A stretch of DNA of 64,000 bases. Origin: Lycium barbarum. Its lineage: Eukaryota; Streptophyta; Magnoliopsida; Solanales; Solanaceae. A program made the position numbers and the translations under genes. The notes beneath the pieces were generated by a model. The model searched no databases. It saw nothing but the letters and a program-made list of their open reading frames with translations, and was not told the DNA's origin. Shown in pieces: positions 1 through 10,880 of this stretch. How positions within the stretch are numbered: position 1 is the first letter of the stretch; each line of letters begins with the position of its first letter. Location: assembly GCF_019175385.1 (NCBI RefSeq), contig NC_083344.1, forward strand, positions 11,684,725 to 11,748,724, given 5' to 3'.

Positions 1-71
1 TGAGTAATAGAATGAGTGGTGCTCGGTGGTTAGCCCCGGGTACCCGTCATGGCCTCTAGTCGGGTCGTGAC
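1..71 (+). repeat. 3' end of a plus-strand Ty3/gypsy-type LTR
   Basis: The first 71 bases end in GGGTCGTGACA, the same 3' terminus as the complete LTRs later in the window, and carry the upstream GGTGGTGCTCGG-type text seen at the end of the LTR at 39420-39483. No primer-binding site follows; instead an oppositely oriented LTR begins at once, so this is a junction of two fragments. The rest of the LTR lies outside the window. Confidence 0.7.
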
Positions 72-2366
72 AGAAAAACTATATACAGGACTCATATACA
101 AGCCTCTAGAGAAAGCATAACTTTATCATGGTCAGTACAGGGCCCCGACCTAACCATCCAATCTGTAACCACAAAAGAAAGACCCTAAAAGACTTGGCAA
201 CTCCGAACAAAAGGACAAAAACCGCTCACCAATCAGCTGATATCAGGTCCTGTCTACTGGGGAGGTCTGTCAGTCTGTCTATCTGTACATGCAGATATGA
301 ATGTAGCACCCCCGGCAAAATATACTTCAGTACGAAATAATGTACCGAGTATGTAAGGCAATAGATAACTGAAACTGAAACTGAACGAAAATTGTAACAA
401 TCTGGAGGCCAAAGACTGCCCTGAACATCTCACCTGATCTGAGTCATATGAAATGCAATATAATAATATTACATATCCCACTGCCCCATCGGCCAGACAA
501 TCTGTCTCACTGACACGTCAGCCAGGCAATCTGTCTCACTAACCCGTAGGCTAGGCAATCTGTCTCACTGAACCGTCGGCCAGGTAATCTGTCTCACTAA
601 CCCGTAGGCTAGGCAATCTGTCTCACTGAACTGTCGGCCAGGTAATCTGTCTCACAGACCTGTAGGCCAGGCAATCTGTCTCACTGACCCGTAGGCCAGG
701 CATATTTGTCTCACTGACCCGTAGGCCAGGCATATCTGTCTTGCTGACTAAGTGGCCAGGCTAAGAGAAATATATGTGTATACATCATGCTGTATATCAT
801 GTGTAAACTGAAATATATGGAGATCTCAACATGTCCCGTTCTAACTCTTCTATTAACAATGAACTAAGAATCGGATAGATATCCCTCGGAAGGTACAATA
901 TCACATCTAGAATCGTTACATCTCTATGACAGCTCTAAACAATAGTTCTCTTTCTTTAAGATTCAGCAAACGCTTATTATCTACGGATCATGCCAAGAAA
1001 AGAAAGGATCGCCATTACATACCTTTGACGCTTAATCCATGACTCAATATGTATATGTCGCCCGAAGTACTTCAACTTGTATTAAGGCATTAGAACTATG
1101 GTTAAATTACGAAAAAGCTTAAAATGTATTTCTAAGCTAGTAGCTCATTTCTGAAAAAATTAGGCAGCACTTCCCCTATATTTTCACTTCCCTCATATTC
1201 AAACAAACTCCAAAACAACCAGAACAATATCAACAACAACATGTCAAGTTACGACATCAAGAACTAGCCAAAACAAGATCCAAGTACACCTCGAAACAGC
1301 CCATATGCACAGCGCTCCAAATCAGCCCATACGATTACAACATTCAACAATAAACAGAATAGCAACTACGACAAACTCAAGTTATTGCTACAGATTTCCA
1401 GCCACAAGACAATGTAGAAACAGTTCCAAAATAGTCCAGCAAATAAAACAAGATATATGCGATTTTCGATAGACGTCCCGTGAGTTCTATACGATATGCA
1501 CTAACAATGAGCTTCAGGACCTTCTCTATGAAGTTAGGAAGATTCTACATACCTTAAACAAGATGGAACCAGTCCGCTCTCCCCCGCACTTTCAAGAGAC
1601 GAGTGACTCCGACAACTTGAAATCTCAAGGACAGAATTGGCCGAGACCTTTAAGATTAGACTTCAAAGCCACGAACAATTTCCTTAAAATGGAGTCTACC
1701 AATTGGATTTAGTTGTTGCCAACATTTCATTGCTCCAAAGGAAATTTTCCCAAAGTAAAATGTTTCTTAACATTTTTGGCTAACCCTAAAATAAATTAGA
1801 CCAAAATGAAATGTTGCTGGCCATGTCTTGGTCTAATTGTGATATATAAATGACATGTGGACCCCTCTTCCACTCACATTAATCATCATTTTGTATTATA
1901 GAGACTTATATGGATGTACTTAGTTTATACACGTAGGCAGAATTTTTACACCAAACATTTGGTCCTTATCCAATGTCTTGTTATGGTGGCTATTCCTTTG
2001 GTGGGGCCACGCATTCATGATTCCCCCCTAATACTTAATTCAACATTTAACTATTTACCCGCATAATTAATTTCTTTGATCACGATTCACTTGAATGTTG
2101 ACCACTTTAACACACCTCATATACTCATTATCATGTTCATGTGATATAATACTAGTACATAGCCTCTTTTTGGGACACATAAAATATTATTTTCAACCCT
2201 CGTTGTCCCACTTTAAAGTCTTGAATTATTTCCGGACTTCATCCTTTTTGTCCAAGTTACCACTATACTCGTCTTGATTTACTTAATGTTTTTTTGACCT
2301 TAAAATGCTTGGAGCTCATGAATAATCTATGAATCACCTTAAAGTATGAAAATATGGGATGTAACA
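72..2366 (-). repeat. Minus-strand LTR fragment, 3' end missing
   Basis: Read on the minus strand this begins with TGTTACATCCC at 2366 and continues with text homologous to the alpha LTR at 18399-19080. Both even share the same fortuitous open-frame text around 2180-2280 and 18640-18790, in opposite orientation. The conserved R-region block (CCTTACATACTCGGTACATT in sense) lies near 335-365. The usual terminal GGTCGTGACA is absent at the left edge. A minisatellite occupies 481-765. There is no coding sequence. Confidence 0.7.
481..765. repeat. Minisatellite, about 29-bp unit, 9-10 copies
   Basis: A unit close to GTAGGCCAGGCAATCTGTCT plus CACTGACCC is repeated in imperfect tandem copies, with GTAGG and GTCGG variants alternating in the middle of the array. 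It sits inside the minus-strand LTR, on the upstream side of its R block. Confidence 0.9.
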
Positions 2367-3079
2367 CTTACAATGAAAATATACGCATGAAAGTATGAGG
2401 CATAACATAAGTTATAGTAACGTGTTTACTTCTTGATTAAGGTGTAATTGTTGAATTGGGAGTTAGGGTTTATACCTAAATTTGGGAGTTTTGCCTAGAA
2501 TTCGAATTTGAGTAAATTGTTGGTTCTTCTAGATTGATATTGATGGGAAACCTTGAGCTTTAATTTCATGTTGAGATCTTTAGATTCGTAATTTCACCTT
2601 TCTAGTTCATAAACCCTATTCCATAGGTCGGGAATTTAGGTCTTGAATAGAAGTAGGGTTTGAATGATGTTCTTCTTGATTCTAATTCCATGATTCAGAT
2701 ATTTTTAGTGTTTCATTATCTCAAGGCTCAAAGGAAAGGGAAGACTAAGGTTTGATTAATGGAGACTTTGTTGTTCAGCCTTCTAGGTAGGTTATGGCTT
2801 ACCTTATGGTGAGACTACGATTAACGAAGCGTATGTTTAGATGATATTGTCGGAGACTACATTTGAACATTCAGGTGTGAAGTTGGGTTGGATATTATCT
2901 TAGGTTGGTCCTTGTTGTGTGATTTGGGGGCTAGCCACCCCATTGCGTTGTAGACTTATCTTGTTCTATTTACTTATTGGCTCGTTGCCACATTGAGACA
3001 TCTGATATTGGTGGTTAGAGATATATCATGGCTTTGCTATTATGATACTTTACTTGATTGATATTAAGATGAATATCTT

Positions 3080-3307
3080 GATTCCATTGCGGCTTATTGT
3101 GTAGCCTTATAATTGATATTACTTGTGTCCCTTGGGAGGTACTGTTGAGAGTTGTGATTCCATTGTGGCCTATTGTGTAGCCTTATCATTGATATTACTT
3201 GTGTGCCCGGGGAGGTACTTTTGAGAATTGTGATTCCATTGTGGCTTATTGTGTAGCCTTGCTATTGATATTACTTGTGTGCCATGTCTGGTACTTTTGA
3301 GATTGAT
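3080..3307 (+). repeat. Three tandem copies of a 76-bp unit in an LTR
   Basis: Copies start at 3080, 3156 and 3232 with GATTCCATTG and contain TTATTGTGTAGCCTT and GATATTACTTGTGTG. The same array is present at 8461-8688 in the second copy of the tandem unit. Confidence 0.85.
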
Positions 3308-3666
3308 TTAATTATTGACATTGAACTCATACATTGCACGCATTCTCATCCTTCATGATATACTGGTTATACATTGATGATATACAAGAAAACACTGTTA
3401 TGAGCTTGGCTCAGTTGGATGAGAGTGACGTGAGGACCGATGTCCGATGTTTATCCTAGAATCGAGGTATGAGTGCTGGTAGTGATTGTCGAGGTCTTTG
3501 CCAGAATCGTGAGGGTACACGGACTTCGTGGGTCCCCCATGGATTGTGTTGCCAAGATGTGATGTTATATTATCAGAGTACATGTGTACGGTGCATATGC
3601 ATTGCATTCACACTTCATACATTATTGGATTGCGTGGTATCATTTGTCTTCTTGTGATATTCCTGT

Positions 3667-3935
3667 GATTTATTATGATATACAGATTCGGTGTTGATAT
3701 ACTGAGACTTGGCACAGTTGGACTTAGATGCTATAACATAGGTGATAACTCATTGTGATTCTATTATGATGTACTAGTTCGGATTGATTATGCTGAGACT
3801 TTGCACAGTTGGGGTTAGATGCTATAACATAGGTGATGACTTAATGTGATACAATTGTGATGTACAGGTTCGGATTGATTATGCTGAGACTTGGCACAGT
3901 TGGGTTTAGATGCTATAGCATAGGAGATGACTTGT
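3667..3935 (+). repeat. Three tandem copies of an about 88-bp unit in an LTR
   Basis: Each copy contains CTGAGACTTGGCACAGTTGG (or a near variant) followed by TTAGATGCTATAACATAGG. The array lies upstream of the GTACTGACCTGC block near 4055, the position equivalent to the R region of other LTRs here. It recurs at 9048-9316. Confidence 0.85.
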
Positions 3936-4491
3936 TCTGTGGATATAGATTCGTGTTGACTCGTACTTGTTGGTTTATGTGTTTATCTTGCTTTGTTGTC
4001 TTTATATACGTTATCTAGTCTTAGTCGGCCTATGATACCTAGCAGTACTTGTTGTTTGTACTGACCTGCACTTGTTGCATTCTTTTAATAATGCGGAGTA
4101 CCAGATTACATCGACTTCTACTCCTCGTGACTGATATTCGAGGATGGCTGATTCGAGTCCTTCAGGGTGAGCATGAGGACGTTTACTGCTTGATGACTCT
4201 TTCTATCATTATGTCTTTATTTCTATTATGAGACATGATCTTTGAGACTACTTATGTATTATTGTGATTCAGGCTTGTATTGTTTATTTAGATGCTCTTG
4301 TATGACCAAACCATCAATTGGGGCGGATTTCATTTACTTCCGCATTTTCTTATTTATATTATATTTGTGAGACTTTCGCTATTTTACTTCTTCCGCTATT
4401 TTCTATTATTTGTGAATGTTGAGTTAAGGGTTCGCCTACCGAGGTGGGAAAAGTAGGTACCCGTATGACTTAGTGAAATTTGGTCGTGTCA

Positions 4492-5499
4492 GAAAGTCAT
4501 AAGCACAACTGGGGCATTCGTAAGTCCAAATGACATCATAAGGAACTCGTAATGACCATAACGAGTCCTAAAGGCCGTCTTCGGAACATCTTTGGCCCAA
4601 ATCTTCAGTTGATGGTAGCCTGACCTCAAATCAATCTTCAAAAATACTGAAGCACCCTGAAGCTGGTCGAACAAGTCATCAATGAGAGGAATGGGATGCT
4701 TATTACGAATGGTGACCTTATTCAACTAACGGTAATCTATGCACATCCTCATCGTACTGTCCTTCTTCTTCACAAACAAAACAGGAGCACCCCAAAGGGA
4801 GGCACTCGATCTAATAAATCCCTTGCTCAACAGATCCTGTAGCTGCTCCTTCTGCTCCCTCAACGTAGCGAGTGCCATCCTATGGTTAGGAATACAAATA
4901 GGGCGCGTGCCCGGATCCCAATCAATACAGAAATTTATGTCGCGGTTGGGTGGCATACCCGGCATATCAGAAGAAAAGACCTCTACGAACTCACATATAA
5001 TGGGCACTGACTCAAGGGGCGAAGAATCAACTCTAGTATCATGAACATGGGACTAAGTAAGGTAAACACCCCTTGCTAACTAACTTATTCGCGCAGAGGT
5101 AAGAAATGATCTTCTTCGGAGCGGGGTCGGAGTACCACTCCACTCTAATCTAGGAATCCCAGGCATAGCTAATGTGACTGTCTTGGAGTGACAGTCTAAG
5201 ATCGCGTGATATGGTGACAACCAAGTCTTACCCAATATAATATCAAAGTATACCATATCCAATATCATCAAATCTCGCCAAGTATCATACCCCATAAAAG
5301 TAACTAAGCAAGACCGAAAGACTCGATCAACAAAAACTGAGTCTCCAACCGGAGTGTATACATGAACAGGCATATTAAAATGGTCACTAGTCAAATCCTA
5401 ACCAATAGACCCCAGATCAAACATTACTGAAGCAGGTCGATGACGAACAAAAATATTACCTGAGATAACAGCATCAAAGGCCTCAATCTCGAGCCAACC
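4492..5499 (-). pseudogene. Ty3/gypsy protease and N-terminal RT relic, copy 1
   Basis: On the minus strand, 5394-5080 encodes a retropepsin segment with the family motif YFDIILGKTWLSPYHAILDC followed by TVTLAMPG. The RT follows from about 5044 to 4492: the region before the fingers ([10 protein letters not shown]), the YRMAP-like segment, [20 protein letters not shown], then after a stop the palm block [14 protein letters not shown] and [12 protein letters not shown] ending at FGLTNAP. The sequence stops before the FIDD catalytic motif, where it abuts the end of a plus-strand LTR. RNase H and integrase are missing. In-frame stops and the truncation make this a dead fragment. The family assignment is firm; Tekay/Del clade membership is inferred from the protease and RT wording. 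Confidence 0.85.
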
Positions 5500-7061
5500 C
5501 AGAAAAGATAGCAAAGACCACTACCACGGCCACTCTGGACCCATTGTGCCTCACCTTTTAAGGTGTGAGAACCGCCTTTACCATACTGGTGTCCACCCCT
5601 GTACTGATGAGATCCACCGCAGTCTGACTGAGCATCGCCTTTGGCTGAAGAACCACCCGGCCACTAGATGGTGCCGGAGTCCTCGAGGTTTGGAATCGAG
5701 AACCCTGCTGGAACCCACTCTGTCAGTATCTGGGACAATCTCTCATAAGGTCGCTAGAATCACCATAAACATAGCAAGATCTGAGGGCTGAGGGCCGATG
5801 CACGGAAGACAATGAACTAAAGGGACCACCACAGTCAGCTGGACTAAAGTACGAACCACCATAGGAATGTCCACCTTCATAACCACTAGGTATAGAAGGA
5901 CCACCTACCGAAGCTTGTAATGCTGACTAAACAGGGCGGTTGGGGGTTGATTGATAAGGCTTGGATGACTGTCCCCCACCCCTGAAGCTAGAACCAGTAT
6001 AACCACCATGATGACGTGACCTTTTCTTACTAGACTCTCCTAAAGATCTAGTCTTAGCAGACTCGACACCGACAGCATGATCAACAACCACATGGAAGGA
6101 AGATCCCAAAGCCACCAACAGAAGACAAGCAATATGGAGTGGATTCACAAGTCTACTAACAAACCTACAAACCCTTTCCTCCTCCGTGGGAATCAACTGA
6201 GCAACATACCTAGCCAAAAATAAAAATCTGGCCTAATACTCTGAAATGGTCATACCTCATAGTCGTAAATGAAGGAACTTATCTCTACCCTCGTCCCTCA
6301 AAGTACGCGGTATGTACTTATCCAAGAAATCCTAATGGAACGGGGTCCAAGTAAGTGGAGGTGCACCAACGGGTCTGCTCTCAATAAAAGTCCTCCACCA
6401 AGTCTTTGCGTTGCTGCGAAAGTGAAATGACACATAATCAACCCCATGAGACTCCACAATACGCATCTTATAGAGCTTCTCATGCATCTCCGTAATAAAC
6501 TCGTATGCATCCTCACCATGCAGGCCAAAGAACTTGGGAGGCTCCATCTTCAGGAACCTCCCAAAACGCTCCTGATCTTAAACGGTCAAAGGCTGGACTG
6601 CCACGGGTCTGGGAGCACCCTCAGGGACTGGAAGACCACCTAAACGTGGGGCCATACAAGCAGCAGGATGCATCCCTATAGTCTAGCCCAGCGCGGGAGT
6701 CTGTATCCCCATTCGAGTCTGGGAACCACCTGGGGTAGTGACCCCCAACGGCATGCTGGCCTTCAAGATGAAGAAGTACACGGGCCATGATATCCTGGAA
6801 TTCTTGATCAAACATAGCATTGAGGTGAGTCAGGTCTGGCCCCTCACCTCCCCCGCCTGCTTGTGTTCTTTCGGGCTGAGGCTCGGGAAAAGCTAAACGT
6901 GCTCACCTTTGTCCAGCCATAGGGGCTCCACCCCTGGCCGGTGCAGCTGTACGACCTCTAGCTCGGCCGTAGCCTCTCGCCAATGCTCGTCCTCTGGTGC
7001 CTGCCCTAACAGCTGGCTCGGGAACCTCGTTCCTCGCGATGGTAGCTCGTGTCCTCACCAT
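5500..7061 (-). pseudogene. Ty3/gypsy gag relic, copy 1
   Basis: The start is probably the ATG at 7061, giving MVRTRATIARNEVPEP and then an RG-rich stretch. The following frame is broken near 6903 and 6620. The capsid-like core is visible at 6547-6332 (PPKFFGLHGEDAYEFITEMH, then AKTWWRTF) and 6217-5927 (RYVAQLIPTEEERVCRF). A zinc-knuckle remnant lies near 5730-5780 and still has CYVYGD and MRDCP, but the second cysteine reads as tyrosine and the histidine is lost, so zinc binding would fail. Several stops and frame changes show it is non-functional. Gag would form virus-like particles in the cytoplasm. Exact domain edges are uncertain. Confidence 0.8.
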
Positions 7062-7181
7062 CTCTGAGAGAATTGGCGTGGAACAGATACTAATTAGAAA
7101 AAGCCAGATACCAATTTGAATAGAGTAGCACAAAGAAATGAAAGAATGTGAAGTTTCCTAAATATCCCATTACCTCTCACA

Positions 7182-7209
7182 GATTGGTACGGAGCTCATC
7201 GTACCGATC
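7182..7209 (-). promoter_or_regulatory. Leader stem-loop with GAGCTC loop (dimer-initiation-like)
   Basis: On the element's sense (minus) strand, GATCGGTACG pairs with CGTACCAATC (9 of 10 pairs) around the 8-nt loop ATGAGCTC, which holds the palindrome GAGCTC. It lies 52 nt after the primer-binding site, just after GTGTCAAGTAGAGTCTTG. The position matches stem-loops of different sequence in the other elements of the window. A role in RNA dimerisation or packaging is inference. Confidence 0.55.
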
Positions 7210-7260
7210 CGCAAGACTCTACTTGACACGCTCTTGTACATATAGATCGGGTAACCTAGG

Positions 7261-7272
7261 GCTCAGATACCA
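7261..7272 (-). other. Primer-binding site (tRNA-Met type), copy 1
   Basis: In sense the bases read TGGTATCTGAGC, 3 nt from the LTR end, the plant tRNA-Met primer-binding site with one change. It sets the minus-strand orientation of the relic. Confidence 0.8.
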
Positions 7273-7275
7273 ACT

Positions 7276-8251
7276 TGTCACGTCCCCACTTGGGGAATGT
7301 GCGGGCACCTACCATTTTCCACCTCGGTAGGCGAACACGTCCCTTAATCAAGAACCAATAGCAATACAATATATTCAATACCCAATAATAATAACATAAT
7401 AGGTCTAGAATAAATAGGAAATACTACAAGTGCGGAAATACATCAATCCCAAATCTGGTCTGAATGGTACAAGAACTGCTAATAATACAAGTCTGGAATA
7501 GTCAACATGTCTCTAAATAGAAATATTGTCTCGAAAATAGAAAAGACAAGTAAGCAGAAGAATCTCCGGGCTGTAGAATCCATCAAGCAAGCTCACCGTA
7601 GAAACTCTGAGAGGAAGTCACGGGATCAACCTCGAGGAATAGACGACTCTCCAACAGCGTACTCTGCACTAACAGAAAGAGTACAACAAGGTAGTATCAG
7701 TACAAAACCACAGTACTGAGTAGGCATCATAGGCGGACAACAGTTTGAAAATCATATATAAAAGAAAGAGACTGAAGAAGTAGGCATGCTCACAATAAGA
7801 TAACTCAAAAATTGAATCCAGTACCAAACCACCAAGTCTAGTTTATCACCTCAAATTCCACAATAAGTCCAAAACATAATCTCAAGAACCACTATCAAGT
7901 ACACGTATCAACAAAGATCAACCAACAAGTCCAATACAATGCCGTAAGTAATATGAGATGAATGTGATGCAAACGCAATGATACACACACGCTTCGGGCA
8001 GAATACCTCGTCTCCTCGATAGTCATGACCCATGGGGGACCGCTGAGTCCATGTACTTACTGCGGAATGCACAGCCCGATCCAATAGTCAGTGTTGCGGA
8101 ACGTGCAACCTGATCCCAGTCAGTGTTGCGGTACGTGCAAGCCGATCCAAGTAAGTGTTGCGGCACGCAACCCAGTCGCAAAATATGTATAAGTGAGTGA
8201 ATGCATGATAACAATGCCAGCAAGAATATATGAATCAATGGTGCCACACAT
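7276..8251 (-). repeat. Minus-strand 5' LTR, cut by the tandem junction
   Basis: It starts (its 3' end) with TGTCACGTCCCC next to the primer-binding site and includes the CACCTCGGTAGGCGAAC block shared inversely with 4430-4450. In this copy the LTR is interrupted at 8251 by the start of the second tandem unit; the fuller version is at 12657-15221. A degenerate repeat built on CAGTGTTGCGGAACGTGCAA lies at about 8080-8170. Confidence 0.8.
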
Positions 8252-9872
8252 TCAGGTGTGAAGTTGGGTTGGATATTATCTTAGGTTGGTCCTTGTTGTG
8301 TGATTTGGGGGCTAGCCACCCCATTGCGTTGTAGACTTATCTTGTTCTATTTACTTATTGGCTCGTTGCCACATTGAGACATCTGATATTGGTGGTTAGA
8401 GATATATCATGGCTTTGCTATTATGATACTTTACTTGATTGATATTAAGATGAATATCTTGATTCCATTGCGGCTTATTGTGTAGCCTTATAATTGATAT
8501 TACTTGTGTCCCTTGGGAGGTACTGTTGAGAGTTGTGATTCCATTGTGGCCTATTGTGTAGCCTTATCATTGATATTACTTGTGTGCCCGGGGAGGTACT
8601 TTTGAGAATTGTGATTCCATTGTGGCTTATTGTGTAGCCTTGCTATTGATATTACTTGTGTGCCATGTCTGGTACTTTTGAGATTGATTTAATTATTGAC
8701 ATTGAACTCATACATTGCACGCATTCTCATCCTTCATGATATACTGGTTATACATTGATGATATACAAGAAAACACTGTTATGAGCTTGGCTCAGTTGGA
8801 TGAGAGTGACGTGAGGACCGATGTCCGATGTTTATCCTAGAATCGAGGTATGAGTGCTGGTAGTGATTGTCGAGGTCTTTGCCAGAATCGTGAGGGTACA
8901 CGGACTTCGTGGGTCCCCCATGGATTGTGTTGCCAAGATGTGATGTTATATTATCAGAGTACATGTGTACGGTGCATATGCATTGCATTCACACTTCATA
9001 CATTATTGGATTGCGTGGTATCATTTGTCTTCTTGTGATATTCCTGTGATTTATTATGATATACAGATTCGGTGTTGATATACTGAGACTTGGCACAGTT
9101 GGACTTAGATGCTATAACATAGGTGATAACTCATTGTGATTCTATTATGATGTACTAGTTCGGATTGATTATGCTGAGACTTTGCACAGTTGGGGTTAGA
9201 TGCTATAACATAGGTGATGACTTAATGTGATACAATTGTGATGTACAGGTTCGGATTGATTATGCTGAGACTTGGCACAGTTGGGTTTAGATGCTATAGC
9301 ATAGGAGATGACTTGTTCTGTGGATATATATTCGTGTTGACTCGTACTTGTTGGTTTATGTGTTTATCTTGCTTTGTTGTCTTTATATACGTTATCTAGT
9401 CTTAGTCGGCCTATGATACCTAGCAGTACTTGTTGTTTGTACTGACCTGCACTTGTTGCATTCTTTTAATAATGCGGAGTACCAGATTACATCGACTTCT
9501 ACTCCTCGTGACTGATATTCGAGGATGGCTGATTCGAGTCCTTCAGGGTGAGCATGAGGACGTTTACTGCTTGATGACTCTTTCTATCATTATGTCTTTA
9601 TTTCTATTATGAGACATGATCTTTGAGACTACTTATGTATTATTGTGATTCAGGCTTGTATTGTTTATTTAGATGCTCTTGTATGACCAAACCATCAATT
9701 GGGGCGGATTTCATTTACTTCCGCATTTTCTTATTTATATTATATTTGTGAGACTTTCGCTATTTTACTTCTTCCGCTATTTTCTATTATTTGTGAATGT
9801 TGAGTTAAGGGTTCGCCTACCGAGGTGGGAAAAGTAGGTACCCGTATGACTTAGTGAAATTTGGTCGTGTCA

Positions 9873-10880
9873 GAAAGTCATAAGCACAACTGGGGCATTC
9901 GTAAGTCCAAATGACATCATAAGGAACTCGTAATGACCATAACGAGTCCTAAAGGCCGTCTTCGGAACATCTTTGGCCCAAATCTTCAGTTGATGGTAGC
10001 CTGACCTCAAATCAATCTTCAAAAATACTGAAGCACCCTGAAGCTGGTCGAACAAGTCATCAATGAGAGGAATGGGATGCTTATTACGAATGGTGACCTT
10101 ATTCAACTAACGGTAATCTATGCACATCCTCATCGTACTGTCCTTCTTCTTCACAAACAAAACAGGAGCACCCCAAAGGGAGGCACTCGATCTAATAAAT
10201 CCCTTGCTCAACAGATCCTGTAGCTGCTCCTTCTGCTCCCTCAACGTAGCGAGTGCCATCCTATGGTTAGGAATACAAATAGGGCGCGTGCCCGGATCCC
10301 AATCAATACAGAAATTTATGTCGCGGTTGGGTGGCATACCCGGCATATCAGAAGAAAAGACCTCTACGAACTCACATATAATGGGCACTGACTCAAGGGG
10401 CGAAGAATCAACTCTAGTATCATGAACATGGGACTAAGTAAGGTAAACACCCCTTGCTAACTAACTTATTCGCGCAGAGGTAAGAAATGATCTTCTTCGG
10501 AGCGGGGTCGGAGTACCACTCCACTCTAATCTAGGAATCCCAGGCATAGCTAATGTGACTGTCTTGGAGTGACAGTCTAAGATCGCGTGATATGGTGACA
10601 ACCAAGTCTTACCCAATATAATATCAAAGTATACCATATCCAATATCATCAAATCTCGCCAAGTATCATACCCCATAAAAGTAACTAAGCAAGACCGAAA
10701 GACTCGATCAACAAAAACTGAGTCTCCAACCGGAGTGTATACATGAACAGGCATATTAAAATGGTCACTAGTCAAATCCTAACCAATAGACCCCAGATCA
10801 AACATTACTGAAGCAGGTCGATGACGAACAAAAATATTACCTGAGATAACAGCATCAAAGGCCTCAATCTCGAGCCAACC
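9873..10880 (-). pseudogene. Ty3/gypsy protease and N-terminal RT relic, copy 2
   Basis: This duplicates the relic at 4492-5499 with no difference that I noticed. It has the same retropepsin segment (YFDIILGKTWLSPYH, minus strand 10775-10461), the same RT palm text ([14 protein letters not shown]), the same truncation before FIDD, and the same internal stops. Because the stops are shared, the gene was already dead before the tandem duplication. It is not an independent element insertion. Confidence 0.85.

Larger units (their letters stand above)
2367..4491 (+). repeat. Plus-strand long LTR, 5' truncated
   Basis: The stretch ends in GGTCGTGTCA at 4491, preceded by GCCTACCGAGGTGGGAAAAG. That block recurs in reverse at 7300-7335 in the minus-strand LTR. 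Landmarks such as TAGGTAGGTTATGGCTTACC near 2785 align with the reverse complement of 13960-13980, so this is the same LTR family as 12657-15221 but inverted. The 5' part of the family LTR is missing. No matching target-site duplication flanks it, so it is not a clean solo LTR. Confidence 0.7.
2871..8251. repeat. 5381-bp direct tandem duplication, copy 1
   Basis: Bases 2871-8251 recur immediately as 8252-13632. By eye I found only three substitutions: near 3948/9329, 5923/11304 and 6241/11622. The unit contains most of a plus-strand LTR, a minus-strand gag-protease-RT relic, and the 3' part of a minus-strand LTR. ACAT is present at the left edge (2867-2870), at the junction (8248-8251) and at the right edge (13629-13632). 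Confidence 0.95.

Noticed and set aside
481..765. Evenly spaced repeats that might suggest a CRISPR array
   Set aside because: Units are contiguous and imperfect with no unique spacers, in a plant retrotransposon LTR.
2360..4491. A clean solo LTR
   Set aside because: The 5' part is missing, TGTAACAC at 2360 belongs to the neighbouring minus-strand LTR, and no 5-bp duplication flanks the stretch.
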